Position numbers and translations under genes: made by a program. Below are positions 1 through 8,526 of a DNA stretch of 64,000 nucleotides, piece by piece. Numbering within the stretch: position 1 is the stretch's first letter; each line of letters opens with the position of its first letter. The stretch comes from Blastococcus sp. URHD0036 (GTDB lineage Bacteria > Actinomycetota > Actinomycetes > Mycobacteriales > Geodermatophilaceae): NCBI RefSeq assembly GCF_000701365.1, contig NZ_JNIK01000017.1, positions 248,001-312,000 of the forward strand. The letters are read 5' to 3'. The notes below the pieces were generated by a model. The model had not been told where the DNA came from. It saw nothing but the letters and a program-made list of their open reading frames with translations, and did no database searches.

Positions 1-378
1 GAACAGCTGGCACCACACCTCGTCGCCCCGCAGCATCCGCGCCAGGTGCCGGTCGCGCTGCTCCTGCGACCCGACCTCCTGCAGCGTCGGCGCGCACATG
101 CCCAGCCCGATGAGCAGCGGCATCGTGGGGACGACGTAGGGCTCGGCCTCCTCGTTGAACGCCAGCTGGTGCGCCTGCGTCAGCCCCTGGCCGCCGTACT
201 CCTCGGGCCAGGTCAGCCCGGCGAGGCCGGCGTCGAAGAGCGCGGACTGGAACCGGCGCGCGGCGTCGACGCCCTCCAGCGACTCCGCGGACCCGCCGGT
301 CAGGTCGACGTGGGCGGCGAACCACTCGCGGACACGCACCCGGAACTCGGCGAGCGACTCGCTCGTGGTCTCCGTCAC
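1..378 (-). CDS. Acyl-CoA dehydrogenase, N-terminal part (cut by window start)
   Basis: Acyl-CoA dehydrogenases remove two hydrogens from the alpha and beta carbons of an acyl-CoA, using FAD. Only the first 126 residues are inside the window. They show the helical N-terminal domain with a segment reading LAGLTWPEEYGGQG, the usual region before the active-site channel, and end at VWCQLF, which in the family directly precedes the S-E-P-x-A-G-S-D flavin-binding motif. The GTG at 378 is chosen as start because it gives a normal N-terminus. The antiporter gene is divergent 108 bases away. The family is clear; the substrate cannot be told from this fragment, and the gene continues beyond base 1. 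Confidence 0.85.
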   Translation of the reverse strand, partial: MTETTSESLAEFRVRVREWFAAHVDLTGGSAESLEGVDAARRFQSALFDAGLAGLTWPEEYGGQGLTQAHQLAFNEEAEPYVVPTMPLLIGLGMCAPTLQEVGSQEQRDRHLARMLRGDEVWCQLF

Positions 379-486
379 ATCCGGAAGCTAGCGACGGTCC
401 GCCGTCGTCGTCCAGCCGGGTCCTGCTGGAACCCCCGACAGCCGCTGCCACCCACCTGACACAACCGCGGCCTACTGTCCAAGACC

Positions 487-2052
487 GTGCTGCCGCTGGT
501 CGTCATCGTCGTCTTCTGCCTCTGCGTCATCGTCGGCCAGACGATCGGCGCGCGGTACAGCGTCGCCCCGCCGGTGCTGCTCATCGTGTTCGGCGCGGCC
601 CTCGGCCTGATCCCCGCGATCGGCGACGTGGAGCTCGAACCCGACGTCGTCCTGCTGCTGTTCCTCCCGGCGATCCTCTACTGGGAGAGCCTCAACGTCA
701 GCATCCGCGAGATCCGCGCGAACTTCCGGGTGATCATCCTGTCCGCGGTCGTCCTGGTCATCGTGACCGCGGCGGCCGTCGCGGGGGTCGCGATGTCGCT
801 GGGCATGGACCCGCACGCCGCCTGGGTGCTCGGCGCCGTGCTCGCCCCGACCGACGCCGCCGCCATCGCCGGCCTGGCCAAGAAGATGCCGCGCCGCACC
901 CTCACCACGCTGCGCGCCGAGAGCCTCATCAACGACGGCACCGCGCTCGTGCTGTTCGCGGTGACCGTCTCCGTCGCGACCGGCGAGGCCGACCCGGGCC
1001 CGTGGGAGATCGGCTGGCGGTTCCTCGGCTCCTACGGCGGGGGCATCGCCGCGGGCGCGCTGGTCGGCTTCGCGGTGATCGGCGTGCGCCGCCGCCTCGA
1101 CGAGCCGCTGCGCGAGGGGGCGCTGAGCGTCGTCACCCCGTTCGCCGCCTTCCTGCTCGCCGAGCTCGTGCACGCCAGCGGCGTGGTCGCCGTCGTCACC
1201 GCCGGGCTGCTGCTGACCACCGCCGGACCGCGGGTGATCCGCGCGCGCTCGCGGGTGCAGGCCTACGCCTTCTGGGACCTGGCGACCTTCCTGATCAACG
1301 GCTCGCTGTTCGTGCTCGTCGGCGTGCAGGTCCCGGGCGTGGTCGACGACCTCGAGGACGGCCGCAAGATGCACGCCCTCTGGGTCGCCCTCGTGCTGAC
1401 CGCGGTCGTCGTCGGCACCCGGCTGATCTGGGTGCACGCCATGACCGGCGTCATCCGCACGCTCGACCGGCGGCCGTCCCAGCGACTGCGCCGGGCGACC
1501 TGGCGCGCCCGGACGGCGACCGGCTGGGCGGGCTTCCGCGGCGCCGTCTCGCTCGCCGCCGCACTGGCCGTCCCGGCGTCCGTGCCCGACCGCGACCTCA
1601 TCGTGTTCACCACGATCGTGGTCATCCTGCTCACGATCATCGTGCAGGGCACCACGCTGCCGGCCGTCGTCCGCTGGGCCCGGCTGCCCGAGGACACCGC
1701 CCGCGGCGAGGAGATCCGCCTGGCCCGGGTCGCCGCGTCCGAGGCGGCGCTCGACGCCCTCCCCCGCGTCGCCGAGCAGCTGGACATCGACGGCGACCTG
1801 CTGCAGCGCATCCGCGCCGAGTACGAGGACCACGCCCGCGACCTGAAGGCCGAGTACTCCGACGACGGCGACGGCGGAGCCGACCTGCGGGAGCAGGACC
1901 GGCAGCTCCGCCTCGGCCTGCTCGGCTACAAGCGGCAGGCGATCATCGCGCTGCGCGACGGCCGGCAGATCGACGACATCGTGCTCCGGGAGATCCAGTC
2001 GCAGCTCGACATCGAGGAGGTCCGGCTGCTCGGCCCGGCCCCCGCGGACTAG
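487..2052 (+). CDS. Na+/H+ antiporter, CPA1 family
   Basis: A cytoplasmic-membrane cation/proton antiporter that exports Na+ (or K+) in exchange for protons, serving pH and salt balance. The 521-residue protein has about twelve hydrophobic segments in its first 400 residues. The motif LAPTDAAAIAGL near residue 120 and ESLINDGTALVLF near residue 141 contain the N-D acid pair that binds the cation in CPA1 proteins. A charged cytoplasmic tail of about 120 residues follows, as in bacterial NhaP-like proteins. It starts with GTG about 12 bases after a TACTGT sequence that could be a -10 element, so the message may have almost no leader. The stop is three bases from the stop of the convergent DUF4407 gene. 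Confidence 0.9.
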   Translation: MLPLVVIVVFCLCVIVGQTIGARYSVAPPVLLIVFGAALGLIPAIGDVELEPDVVLLLFLPAILYWESLNVSIREIRANFRVIILSAVVLVIVTAAAVAGVAMSLGMDPHAAWVLGAVLAPTDAAAIAGLAKKMPRRTLTTLRAESLINDGTALVLFAVTVSVATGEADPGPWEIGWRFLGSYGGGIAAGALVGFAVIGVRRRLDEPLREGALSVVTPFAAFLLAELVHASGVVAVVTAGLLLTTAGPRVIRARSRVQAYAFWDLATFLINGSLFVLVGVQVPGVVDDLEDGRKMHALWVALVLTAVVVGTRLIWVHAMTGVIRTLDRRPSQRLRRATWRARTATGWAGFRGAVSLAAALAVPASVPDRDLIVFTTIVVILLTIIVQGTTLPAVVRWARLPEDTARGEEIRLARVAASEAALDALPRVAEQLDIDGDLLQRIRAEYEDHARDLKAEYSDDGDGGADLREQDRQLRLGLLGYKRQAIIALRDGRQIDDIVLREIQSQLDIEEVRLLGPAPAD

Positions 2053-2055
2053 TGC

Positions 2056-3450
2056 CTAGGCCGGGACGCCGGGACGGCGGGTCGCGGTGCGCACCGTCCG
2101 GGCGGCGCTGCGGGCGAGCCGGATCGGGCCGGTGTCCCAGAGGGCGCGCAGCGAGTCGTCGCCGCCCGCCGCCGGGGCCTCGGCCGGCGCGGCCGCCGGT
2201 GCGGTCGTGGTGGCCTGCTGCACCGCCGAGGCGAGTGCCGCCCGACGGCGGGCCAGGATCGCCTGCTTCTGCCGGTCGACGCGTTCCTTCTCGGCCATCA
2301 CCAGGAGCTCTTCCTGGGCCTGGGCGATGTCGACGCGCGACTGCTTCTGCAGCTCCTCGACCTCGATGTCGCCCCGGTCGCGGAGCGCGGCGAGCTCGTC
2401 GTAGGCCGACGGCGGGCCGAAGTTCAGCAGCAGCTTGACCAGCACCGGGAGCATCTCGACGCAGAGGAAGAGCAGCGACAGCATCGTCTTGGCCGCCCAC
2501 AGCGTGCTGTTGCGGTCGCTGAGCCGGTCCAGCGCCTCGAGCCGGAGCAGGATGCCGCCGGAGCCCTCGTTGGCGGCGTCGAACTGGGCCTGCAGCCGGT
2601 CCTGGTCGGCGGTGAGCCGCTCCAGCTGGGCGGTGTCGGTGGCCAGGGAGGTCTGCGCCAGCGCGAGGCTCCGCTGTTCGGCCTCGGTCGCGGTGTCGCG
2701 GGCGTCGTCGAGCGCGGTCCGGGCGGCGGCCACGGAGGCGGTGGCGGCGTCGGCGGCCGCGGCGGCCGACTGGTACGCCGTCCCCTGGCCGGCCTCGCCG
2801 GTGCCGCAGGTGCCGTCCAGCTCGCACTGGGCGCGGGCCTGCAACTGCTGGTGGGTGGCCATCGCCTGGTCGAGGGCGGTCTGCTTGGCGGCGACGTCGG
2901 CCTGCACGCCGACCAGCGCCGGGTCGGCGGCGCCGCCGGTGGCGACGATCTGCTCCTCGAGCGCGACCTTCTGGGTCAGGTCGGGGAGGCCGGCGAAGCG
3001 GGTGTCGGTGTCCAGGGAGGCCCGATACTCGTCGGCGGCCTCGGCCTGCATCGTGACGATCTCGGTGTCGATCTCCTTGTGGAATACCTGCAGCGTCAGC
3101 GGCGTCGCGATGACGACGCCGAGCACGAGCGCGAGGCCCAGCCGCGGGATCGCCAGCGCGATGTTGCGCCCGACGGAGGCGTCGTGGGCCATGCCGACGA
3201 GCAGCATCCGGTCCAGGTTGACGACGACGAAGCCCCAGCCCAGCCCCACGAGGAGCGCGACCGGCCACCAGACGCCGAGCGCCATCGCGACGGCGAAGGC
3301 CATGGAGACCACGGCCAGCCCGCCGGTGCTCAGCAGCACCCCGCCGAGTGCGACGAACCGCGGGCGGGAGCCGGGGGACGCCTCCAGCAACTCGGGGCGG
3401 GCTCCGCCGAGAGTCGCGAGGCCGTCCCCGATGCGCCGTCGTCTCGCCAT
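2056..3450 (-). CDS. DUF4407 membrane protein with coiled coil
   Basis: Unknown function. The 464-residue protein has the DUF4407 layout: two or three membrane segments around residues 45-90, a further one near 110-125, then about 190 residues rich in Ala, Gln, Asp and Glu that are predicted to form a long coiled coil outside the membrane. A returning membrane segment near residue 340 reads MLSLLFLCVEMLPVLVKLLL, which is typical of the family, and a charged C-terminal cytoplasmic tail follows. The start ATG encodes MARRRR, a positive-inside N-terminus. It is convergent with the antiporter gene. DUF4407 proteins are widespread in actinobacteria, and I know of no established function for them. 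Confidence 0.85.
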   Translation of the reverse strand: MARRRRIGDGLATLGGARPELLEASPGSRPRFVALGGVLLSTGGLAVVSMAFAVAMALGVWWPVALLVGLGWGFVVVNLDRMLLVGMAHDASVGRNIALAIPRLGLALVLGVVIATPLTLQVFHKEIDTEIVTMQAEAADEYRASLDTDTRFAGLPDLTQKVALEEQIVATGGAADPALVGVQADVAAKQTALDQAMATHQQLQARAQCELDGTCGTGEAGQGTAYQSAAAAADAATASVAAARTALDDARDTATEAEQRSLALAQTSLATDTAQLERLTADQDRLQAQFDAANEGSGGILLRLEALDRLSDRNSTLWAAKTMLSLLFLCVEMLPVLVKLLLNFGPPSAYDELAALRDRGDIEVEELQKQSRVDIAQAQEELLVMAEKERVDRQKQAILARRRAALASAVQQATTTAPAAAPAEAPAAGGDDSLRALWDTGPIRLARSAARTVRTATRRPGVPA

Positions 3451-3497
3451 GTCCTCTACATCGGCACCCGGAGGCGGTCACGGGAAGGTGACGGGGG

Positions 3498-4523
3498 CTA
3501 CTCGCGGCTGGCGAGGACGCGCTCGGTCTCCCGACCGGTCCTCGGGTTGCGGACGCCCGCCCGTGAACCCGCGAGCTTCGCCGTCAGGTGCTCCTCGACG
3601 GTCACCGGCTCGTAGCGGTCGGGGTGCTCCGCGTCGACGCACTGCGGCAGCGTGGCCACGACCGCGTCGAGGTCGCCGTCGCAGAAGAAGGCCGCCGACC
3701 GGCGCCGGCGGATCGTCCCGTCGACGACCGGCGGCTGCACGCGGTGCAGCGTCGACAGCCAGCGGTCGTTGGTCCAGCGACCGGTGAGGTCGCCGAGGTT
3801 GACCAGCAGCGCACCGTCGGCCGGCTGGACGTCGTGCCACGACCCGTCGCCGCCGAGCACCTGCAGCCCGGGCACCTGGTCGGCCCACAGCACGGTGACG
3901 ATCCCGTAGTCGGTATGCGCGCCCATCCCGGTCGGCTCGCCGGTCACCGTGCCGGGCGGGAGGGCGTAGTCGTTCATCCGGAGGACGTCGACCGAGTGGT
4001 CGAGGTAGGCGTCGAAGAACCCCTCGGCGAGGCCGAGCGCGTCGGCGGCGACCCGGGTGAGCGTGCGGGCGACCCGGCGCGCCTCGAGGAAGTAGGTCCA
4101 CACCCGGGCCTCGAAGCCGGGGACCTCGGCCGGCCAGAGGTTCTCCGCGTAGTGGTCGGCGGGCAGGTCGTCGCGGCCGTAGGTCGACCGGGCGGCGCCG
4201 ACGTTGAACGCCTCGAAGAAGTCGTTGCCGGCGGCCGCGTCCACCCCGAGGGAGAGCGACAGCGACTCCGACTTCGGCGGGCTGTAGCCGCGGTTGATCT
4301 CCGGCGGCGTCCGGTAGCCCTTCTTCGTCTCCATGTCGAGGGCGAAGAACCCGTCCATCGCCGTGGTCAGCCCGCCGATCACCGCGTCGGGCACCCCGTG
4401 CCCGGTGACCTGGACGAACCCGACCTCGCGGCAGGCGGCGTCGAACGCGGCCGCCGCCGCGGCCCGGTCTCCTTCGCCGGTGACGTAGGGACTGATGTCG
4501 ACGGTCGGCACCCGGAAGCTCAC
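3498..4523 (-). CDS. Isopenicillin N synthase-family 2-oxoglutarate/Fe(II) dioxygenase
   Basis: A non-haem iron oxygenase that probably hydroxylates or desaturates a small molecule using 2-oxoglutarate and O2. The N-terminal DIOX_N domain begins VPTVDISPYV. The iron-binding H-x-D lies in GAHTDYGIVTVL near residue 202, the distal histidine is in STLHRV near residue 260, and the 2-oxoglutarate-binding R-x-S is in RRRRSAAFF about ten residues later, so the active site is complete. The length, 341 residues, is normal. I chose the GTG at 4523 because residues upstream of it in the open frame do not resemble the family. A 255-base gap with two hairpins separates it from the upstream gene. The substrate is unknown. 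Confidence 0.88.
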   Translation of the reverse strand: MSFRVPTVDISPYVTGEGDRAAAAAAFDAACREVGFVQVTGHGVPDAVIGGLTTAMDGFFALDMETKKGYRTPPEINRGYSPPKSESLSLSLGVDAAAGNDFFEAFNVGAARSTYGRDDLPADHYAENLWPAEVPGFEARVWTYFLEARRVARTLTRVAADALGLAEGFFDAYLDHSVDVLRMNDYALPPGTVTGEPTGMGAHTDYGIVTVLWADQVPGLQVLGGDGSWHDVQPADGALLVNLGDLTGRWTNDRWLSTLHRVQPPVVDGTIRRRRSAAFFCDGDLDAVVATLPQCVDAEHPDRYEPVTVEEHLTAKLAGSRAGVRNPRTGRETERVLASRE

Positions 4524-4592
4524 GCCCGCCGACGCTAGGCCGGTGGCGTTACGCCGCCGTGTCGCCGGCGGCACAGGTGCCTCCGCGGACTG

Positions 4593-4626
4593 TCGTGCTC
4601 TGCCCACATATCTGGGCAGAGCACGA
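4593..4626. repeat. Perfect 14-bp inverted repeat, core shared with 13955-14009
   Basis: Left arm 4593-4606 and right arm 4613-4626 are exact reverse complements around a six-base loop. The arm contains GTGCTCTGCCCA, which also forms the centre of the larger palindrome at 13955-14009. It lies 70 bases upstream of the dioxygenase start. It could be part of a terminator for the upstream gene, a protein-binding site, or a small dispersed repeat. Confidence 0.75.
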
Positions 4627-4651
4627 GCGTGCGGCGGAGTACCTGCCGGCT

Positions 4652-4690
4652 GCTCCGAGATTGCCCAGTGGGGCGGGGCAATGTCGGAGC
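4652..4690 (-). terminator. Hairpin downstream of the LLM oxidoreductase gene
   Basis: Arms 4652-4666 and 4676-4690 pair over 15 bases with one G-G mismatch, around a nine-base loop. It lies about 90 bases beyond the stop at 4779, a plausible terminator position for that gene. No T run follows, which is usual in high-GC actinobacteria. Confidence 0.5.
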
Positions 4691-4778
4691 GCGCGGGGGG
4701 CGGTGCGGGCCGCCGATCAGGCCGGCGGGATCCGGCGCCCGCACCTGCCCACGTGCGCGGCAGCCAGGGCATCCCCGG

Positions 4779-5756
4779 TCACCCCGGGACCCCCGGCCGC
4801 TCGGTGAACGCCGGGAGGACGTGCTCCGCGATCCAGTGCAGACCCTCCAGGTGCCCCTCGAGGCTGTCGGGGGCGTCGGCGAGGGAGGGCACGCTGGTGT
4901 GGGTGACCCCGAGGCCGGCGAGCCGGCCGCACTCGTCGACGATCTGCTGCGCGCTGGTGGGCTGGAACGACGCGGGCTGCACCGTGTGGTTCGGCCCGAT
5001 CCGCGGCTGCATGAGCGGGTAGTTGACGTCCAGAGGCCGCCCGTCCCGGAGCTCGGCCACCTGCTCCAGCATCCCGGGCAACTGCTCGGGCTCCTCCAGC
5101 CACGGCCCCTTCCCCAGCAGCCCGCCCGCCGGCGCCCAGCCGTCACCCTCGCGCGCGGCCCGGCGCAGCGACACCAGCGACCGGCCGCCGAACCACAGCG
5201 GCGGGTGCGGGCTCTGCACCGGCTTCGGCTCGAAGACGACGTCCTCGAACCGCACCCACTCCCCCGCGAACGACGGCGACTCCGCGGTCCACAGCTCCTT
5301 CATCACCGCGACGTACTCGTCCATGACCGCGCCCCGGTGCTCGAACGGCACGCCCAGCGCGGCGAACTCCCCCGGCGCCATGCCCACGCCGAAGGTCAGC
5401 GTGACCCGCCCGCCGGACAGGACGTCGAGGGTCGACACGGCCTTCGCGAAGTCCACGGGGTGGTGGTACGGCAGCACGATCACCGCCGAGTTCACCCGGA
5501 TCCGCGTCGTCGCGCCGGCCAGGAACGCCATCGCGGTGAACGCGTGCGGCCAGTGCGCGCCCATGTTCGCCGTCAGCGACGTGGGGACGACGATGTGCTC
5601 CGACACCGAGATCGAGTCGAACCCGAGCTCGTCGGCGGTGCGGGCGATCCGCTGGAAGTCCGGCGTCGTCAGCCGCGCCTGCCACGGCTCGGTGTCCCCG
5701 GCGTACCGGCTCGGCGGATAGCGGTCGAGGCCGGGGAGCCCCGTCGAGAACCTCAT
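4779..5756 (-). CDS. LLM-class (F420-dependent type) oxidoreductase
   Basis: Member of the bacterial luciferase-like monooxygenase superfamily; most actinobacterial versions use coenzyme F420, some use FMN. The 325-residue TIM-barrel protein carries the landmarks of the group: GFDSISVSEHI near residue 48, TRIRVNSAVIVLPYHHP near residue 84, and LSGGRVTLTFGVG near residue 113. The last two are the standard LLM beta-strand motifs. The start ATG has GGAG upstream. Only 20 bases separate it from the divergent zinc alcohol dehydrogenase, so the two may share a control region and act on related substrates, although nothing else shows this. The substrate is unknown. Confidence 0.85.
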   Translation of the reverse strand: MRFSTGLPGLDRYPPSRYAGDTEPWQARLTTPDFQRIARTADELGFDSISVSEHIVVPTSLTANMGAHWPHAFTAMAFLAGATTRIRVNSAVIVLPYHHPVDFAKAVSTLDVLSGGRVTLTFGVGMAPGEFAALGVPFEHRGAVMDEYVAVMKELWTAESPSFAGEWVRFEDVVFEPKPVQSPHPPLWFGGRSLVSLRRAAREGDGWAPAGGLLGKGPWLEEPEQLPGMLEQVAELRDGRPLDVNYPLMQPRIGPNHTVQPASFQPTSAQQIVDECGRLAGLGVTHTSVPSLADAPDSLEGHLEGLHWIAEHVLPAFTERPGVPG

Positions 5757-5776
5757 CGTGTGCTCTCCTTCACGGC

Positions 5777-6817
5777 GTGCTGACCACCAGCCTCGACGCC
5801 GCGCGCACCGTATCGGTCCGTGAGGTGGCCGAGCCGGTCGTCGTGCGGCCCACCGACGCCGTCGTCCGCGTCACCGCGACCTGCATCTGCGGGTCCGACC
5901 TGCACTCCTACCGCGGCGCCGGCGCCCCGCTGCCGATGCTCATGGGCCACGAGTTCCTCGGCGTCGTCACCGCCGTCGGTGCCGCGGTCACCACCGTCGC
6001 CCCGGGCGACCTCGTCGTCCCGCACTTCGCGGTGGTCTGCGGCACCTGTGCCAGCTGCCGGCGCGGCGTCCCCGGGTCGTGCGTACGGCTGTCCTTCTAC
6101 GGGCAGCCGGACGCCGACGGCCTGCCCACGGTGGGCGGCCAGTCCGAGCTCGTCCGCGTGCCCCTGGCCGACGGCACCCTGCTGCGCGTGGGCGACCGCC
6201 CCGCCGACGTCACCGACGCCGACCTGCTGGCGCTCTCCGACGTCATGGGCACCGGCCACCACGCGGCCGTCGCCGCCGGGGTGGGCCACGGGTCGACGGT
6301 CGTGGTGGTCGGCGACGGCGCGGTGGGACTGTCCGCTGTCCTCGCCGCCCGCCGGCTCGGCGCCGAACGGGTCGTGGCCCTGTCCCGGTACCCGGACCGC
6401 GCCGCCCTCGCCCGGGAGCTCGGCGCCACCGACGTCGTCGCCGAGCGCGGCCGGGACGGCGTGGCCGCGGTCCGCGAGCTGCTGGGCCGCGACGGCGCCG
6501 ACGCGGTGTGCGAGTGCGTCGGCAGCCAGGACGCCGTCGACACCGCGGTCGCCGTCACCCGGCCCGGTGGAGCCGTCGGCTTCGTCGGCGCACCGCAGGC
6601 GGTCCTGCCGTTCCGCCGCCTGTTCATGAGGAACGTGCGGGCCGGCGGCGGTGTGGCACCGGTGCGCGCCTACCTGCCGGAGCTGCTCGACGCGGTGCTG
6701 ACCGGCGGCCTGCGCCCCGGCCGGGTGTTCGACCGCGAGCTGCCGCTGGCCGACGTCGCCGAGGGCTACCGGGCGATGGACGCGCGCGAGGCCGTCAAGG
6801 TGCTGCTGCGCCCCTAG
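5777..6817 (+). CDS. Zinc-dependent alcohol dehydrogenase (MDR family)
   Basis: Medium-chain NAD(P)-dependent dehydrogenase that probably oxidises an alcohol or polyol. The catalytic zinc ligands are seen in CICGSDLHS near residue 38 and in MGHEFLG near residue 57. The four-cysteine structural zinc site is in CGTCASCRRGVPGSC near residues 89-103. The Rossmann motif is VVVVGDGAVGLSA near residue 173. The length, 346 residues, is standard. The GTG start lies only 20 bases from the start of the divergent LLM gene, and no Shine-Dalgarno is obvious. The stop overlaps the stop of the convergent enoyl-CoA hydratase gene by four bases. Confidence 0.88.
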   Translation: MLTTSLDAARTVSVREVAEPVVVRPTDAVVRVTATCICGSDLHSYRGAGAPLPMLMGHEFLGVVTAVGAAVTTVAPGDLVVPHFAVVCGTCASCRRGVPGSCVRLSFYGQPDADGLPTVGGQSELVRVPLADGTLLRVGDRPADVTDADLLALSDVMGTGHHAAVAAGVGHGSTVVVVGDGAVGLSAVLAARRLGAERVVALSRYPDRAALARELGATDVVAERGRDGVAAVRELLGRDGADAVCECVGSQDAVDTAVAVTRPGGAVGFVGAPQAVLPFRRLFMRNVRAGGGVAPVRAYLPELLDAVLTGGLRPGRVFDRELPLADVAEGYRAMDAREAVKVLLRP

Positions 6818-7569
6818 CCCTTCTCCGCCTGGCGCCGCATGGACCACATCTGGGCCGGGCGCTCGAACTGGGTCGCGATCTCCCACGACACCGCCGTCGC
6901 CGTCTCCTTGCGGAAGTTGCCCACGGTCACCCGCGCCAGCTCGGGGTCGGCGGCGACGCGGGCGGCCAGCTCGCGGGCGCGGCCCTCGACGGCGTCGGCG
7001 TCCACGGCCTCCCAGGCCAGTCCGAGCTCGACGGCCTTGGCCCCGCTGATCTCCTCGCCGAACAGCACCATCGCCGCCGCGGCCTCGCGGCCGATCAGCC
7101 GGGACAGGATGACGAAGTGCCCGCCGCCGGGGTGCATGCCGCGCTTGAGGAAGCCGGCCAGCAGCCGGGCGTCGGTCGCCACCACGCGCAGGTCGGTGGC
7201 CAGCAGCATGTTCATGCCGGCGCCGACCGCCGAGCCGCGCACGGCCGCGATGGTCGGCACCGTGACCTGGCCCAGCCGGTAGAAGGAGTCGTAGATCGCC
7301 GACATGCCCTCGTAGAGGTCGGGGGCGGCCGGGTCCTCGCCCGCGGCCTTGAGCGTCGCGACGTCGCCGCCGGCGCAGAACGACTTGCCGACGGCGGTGA
7401 TGACGAGTGCGCCGACCTCCGGCCGGGCGTCGACCTCCTCGAGCACCCCGGTCAGCTCGCGGGCCATCGCCGGCGTGAGCGCGTTGCGCCGGTCGGGCGC
7501 GTTCAGCGTCACCACCGCGACACCGCCGTCGATCTCGAGCAGGACCTCACCGGAGCCGGACTCAGCCAC
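6814..7569 (-). CDS. Enoyl-CoA hydratase/isomerase family protein
   Basis: Crotonase-fold enzyme acting on a 2-enoyl-CoA or a related acyl-CoA, most likely in fatty acid or side-chain degradation. The 251-residue protein shows GGVAVVTLNAPDRRNAL near residue 13, the oxyanion-hole region KSFCAGGDVATL near residue 60, and AAVRGSAVGAGMNM near residue 100. The position of the first catalytic Glu of true hydratases reads GAGMNMLLATD, so the second oxyanion loop is present but the usual acidic pair cannot be confirmed by eye. The reaction could therefore be isomerase- or hydrolase-like. I chose the GTG at 7569 because AAGAGG lies seven bases upstream. The 3' end overlaps the convergent dehydrogenase by four bases. 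Confidence 0.85.
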   Translation of the reverse strand: MAESGSGEVLLEIDGGVAVVTLNAPDRRNALTPAMARELTGVLEEVDARPEVGALVITAVGKSFCAGGDVATLKAAGEDPAAPDLYEGMSAIYDSFYRLGQVTVPTIAAVRGSAVGAGMNMLLATDLRVVATDARLLAGFLKRGMHPGGGHFVILSRLIGREAAAAMVLFGEEISGAKAVELGLAWEAVDADAVEGRARELAARVAADPELARVTVGNFRKETATAVSWEIATQFERPAQMWSMRRQAEKG

Positions 7570-7624
7570 GACCACACCTCTTCGTGTCGACGAACATCTC
7601 TTCGCAGGAATCACACCACGAGGG

Positions 7625-8509
7625 TCACAGCACGCTCTCCACGGCGTCGGCGAGCAGCCGCTGCCCCTCCAGCGTCGGGTGCACGTCGTCGGGCAGCACC
7701 AGCCCGGCCGCGATGGAGCTGCCGCCGGCCTCCTCGGCGACCGGCCGGAACAGCTCGGTGGAGTCGGCGTACTCGGCGTCGTTGGCCTCCGCCGCGGCCG
7801 ACAGCGCCTCGTTGAGCCCGTCGCTGCCGGCGATCGACACCGGGTCGCCGTAGTCGAGCGAGTAGTAGCCGACGACGACGATCTGCCCGTCGTACCCGCC
7901 CTCGTCGCGCAGCGCGGAGAGGATCCCGTCGACGTTCTCCTGCAGCCGGCCGGTCAGCGCCTCGAGCCCCGCGGCGTCGTCGCACTCGCCGCCGGCCCGG
8001 CAGAGGAACCCGTCGTTGGCGCCGATCTGCAGGGTGACCAGTTCGACGTCGTCGGTCTCCTGCAGCACCTGGATCGCCTCCTCCAGCTGCGTGCCGTCGT
8101 AGTCGACGTGCAGCGGGAACGCGTCGCGGTAGCCGGGGTCGCGCCCCTGGACGTTCGTGCAGCCGAAGCTGACCGCGGTGAGATCGACGAAGCTCGTGGT
8201 GGTCTCACCGGGGCAGGTCGCGTTGACGACGTCCAGCCCGCGGTCCTCGCCGATCAGCTCCGGATATCCGACGAAGGCGTCCTCGTCCTGGTACCCGCCC
8301 GGGTTGTCGTCGATGTAGCCGAAGGGCACCGAGTCGCCGAGCGCGAGGTAGGTCCCGCCGCCGTCGTCGTCCACCGCACTGCTGCCGGCCGCCGGGGTGT
8401 CGTCGGCCGCGTCGTCCCCGGAGTCGCCGGAGTCGCCGGAGCTGCAGGCGGCCAGGGCCAGGGCGGTCAGGGCAGCGAGCAGGGCGGAGCGGCCCCGGGG
8501 CGTGCGCAT
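7625..8509 (-). CDS. SGNH/GDSL hydrolase-type lipoprotein
   Basis: Probably an extracellular, membrane-anchored esterase or lipase. The first 25 residues form a lipoprotein signal ending in the lipobox LAAC, followed by a Ser/Gly/Asp-rich linker. The catalytic serine is in the block I motif LALGDSVPFG near residue 58. The block III Asn is in QIGANDGF near residue 160, and the C-terminal Asp-His pair is in PDDVHPTLEG near residue 269. All four SGNH blocks are therefore represented. The total is 294 residues. The ATG at 8509 is used because it places the basic N-terminus of the signal peptide correctly. The TIGR03086-type gene ends 17 bases upstream, so the two may be cotranscribed. Confidence 0.85.
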   Translation of the reverse strand: MRTPRGRSALLAALTALALAACSSGDSGDSGDDAADDTPAAGSSAVDDDGGGTYLALGDSVPFGYIDDNPGGYQDEDAFVGYPELIGEDRGLDVVNATCPGETTTSFVDLTAVSFGCTNVQGRDPGYRDAFPLHVDYDGTQLEEAIQVLQETDDVELVTLQIGANDGFLCRAGGECDDAAGLEALTGRLQENVDGILSALRDEGGYDGQIVVVGYYSLDYGDPVSIAGSDGLNEALSAAAEANDAEYADSTELFRPVAEEAGGSSIAAGLVLPDDVHPTLEGQRLLADAVESVL

Positions 8510-8526
8510 GGCCCCATCATCACGGG

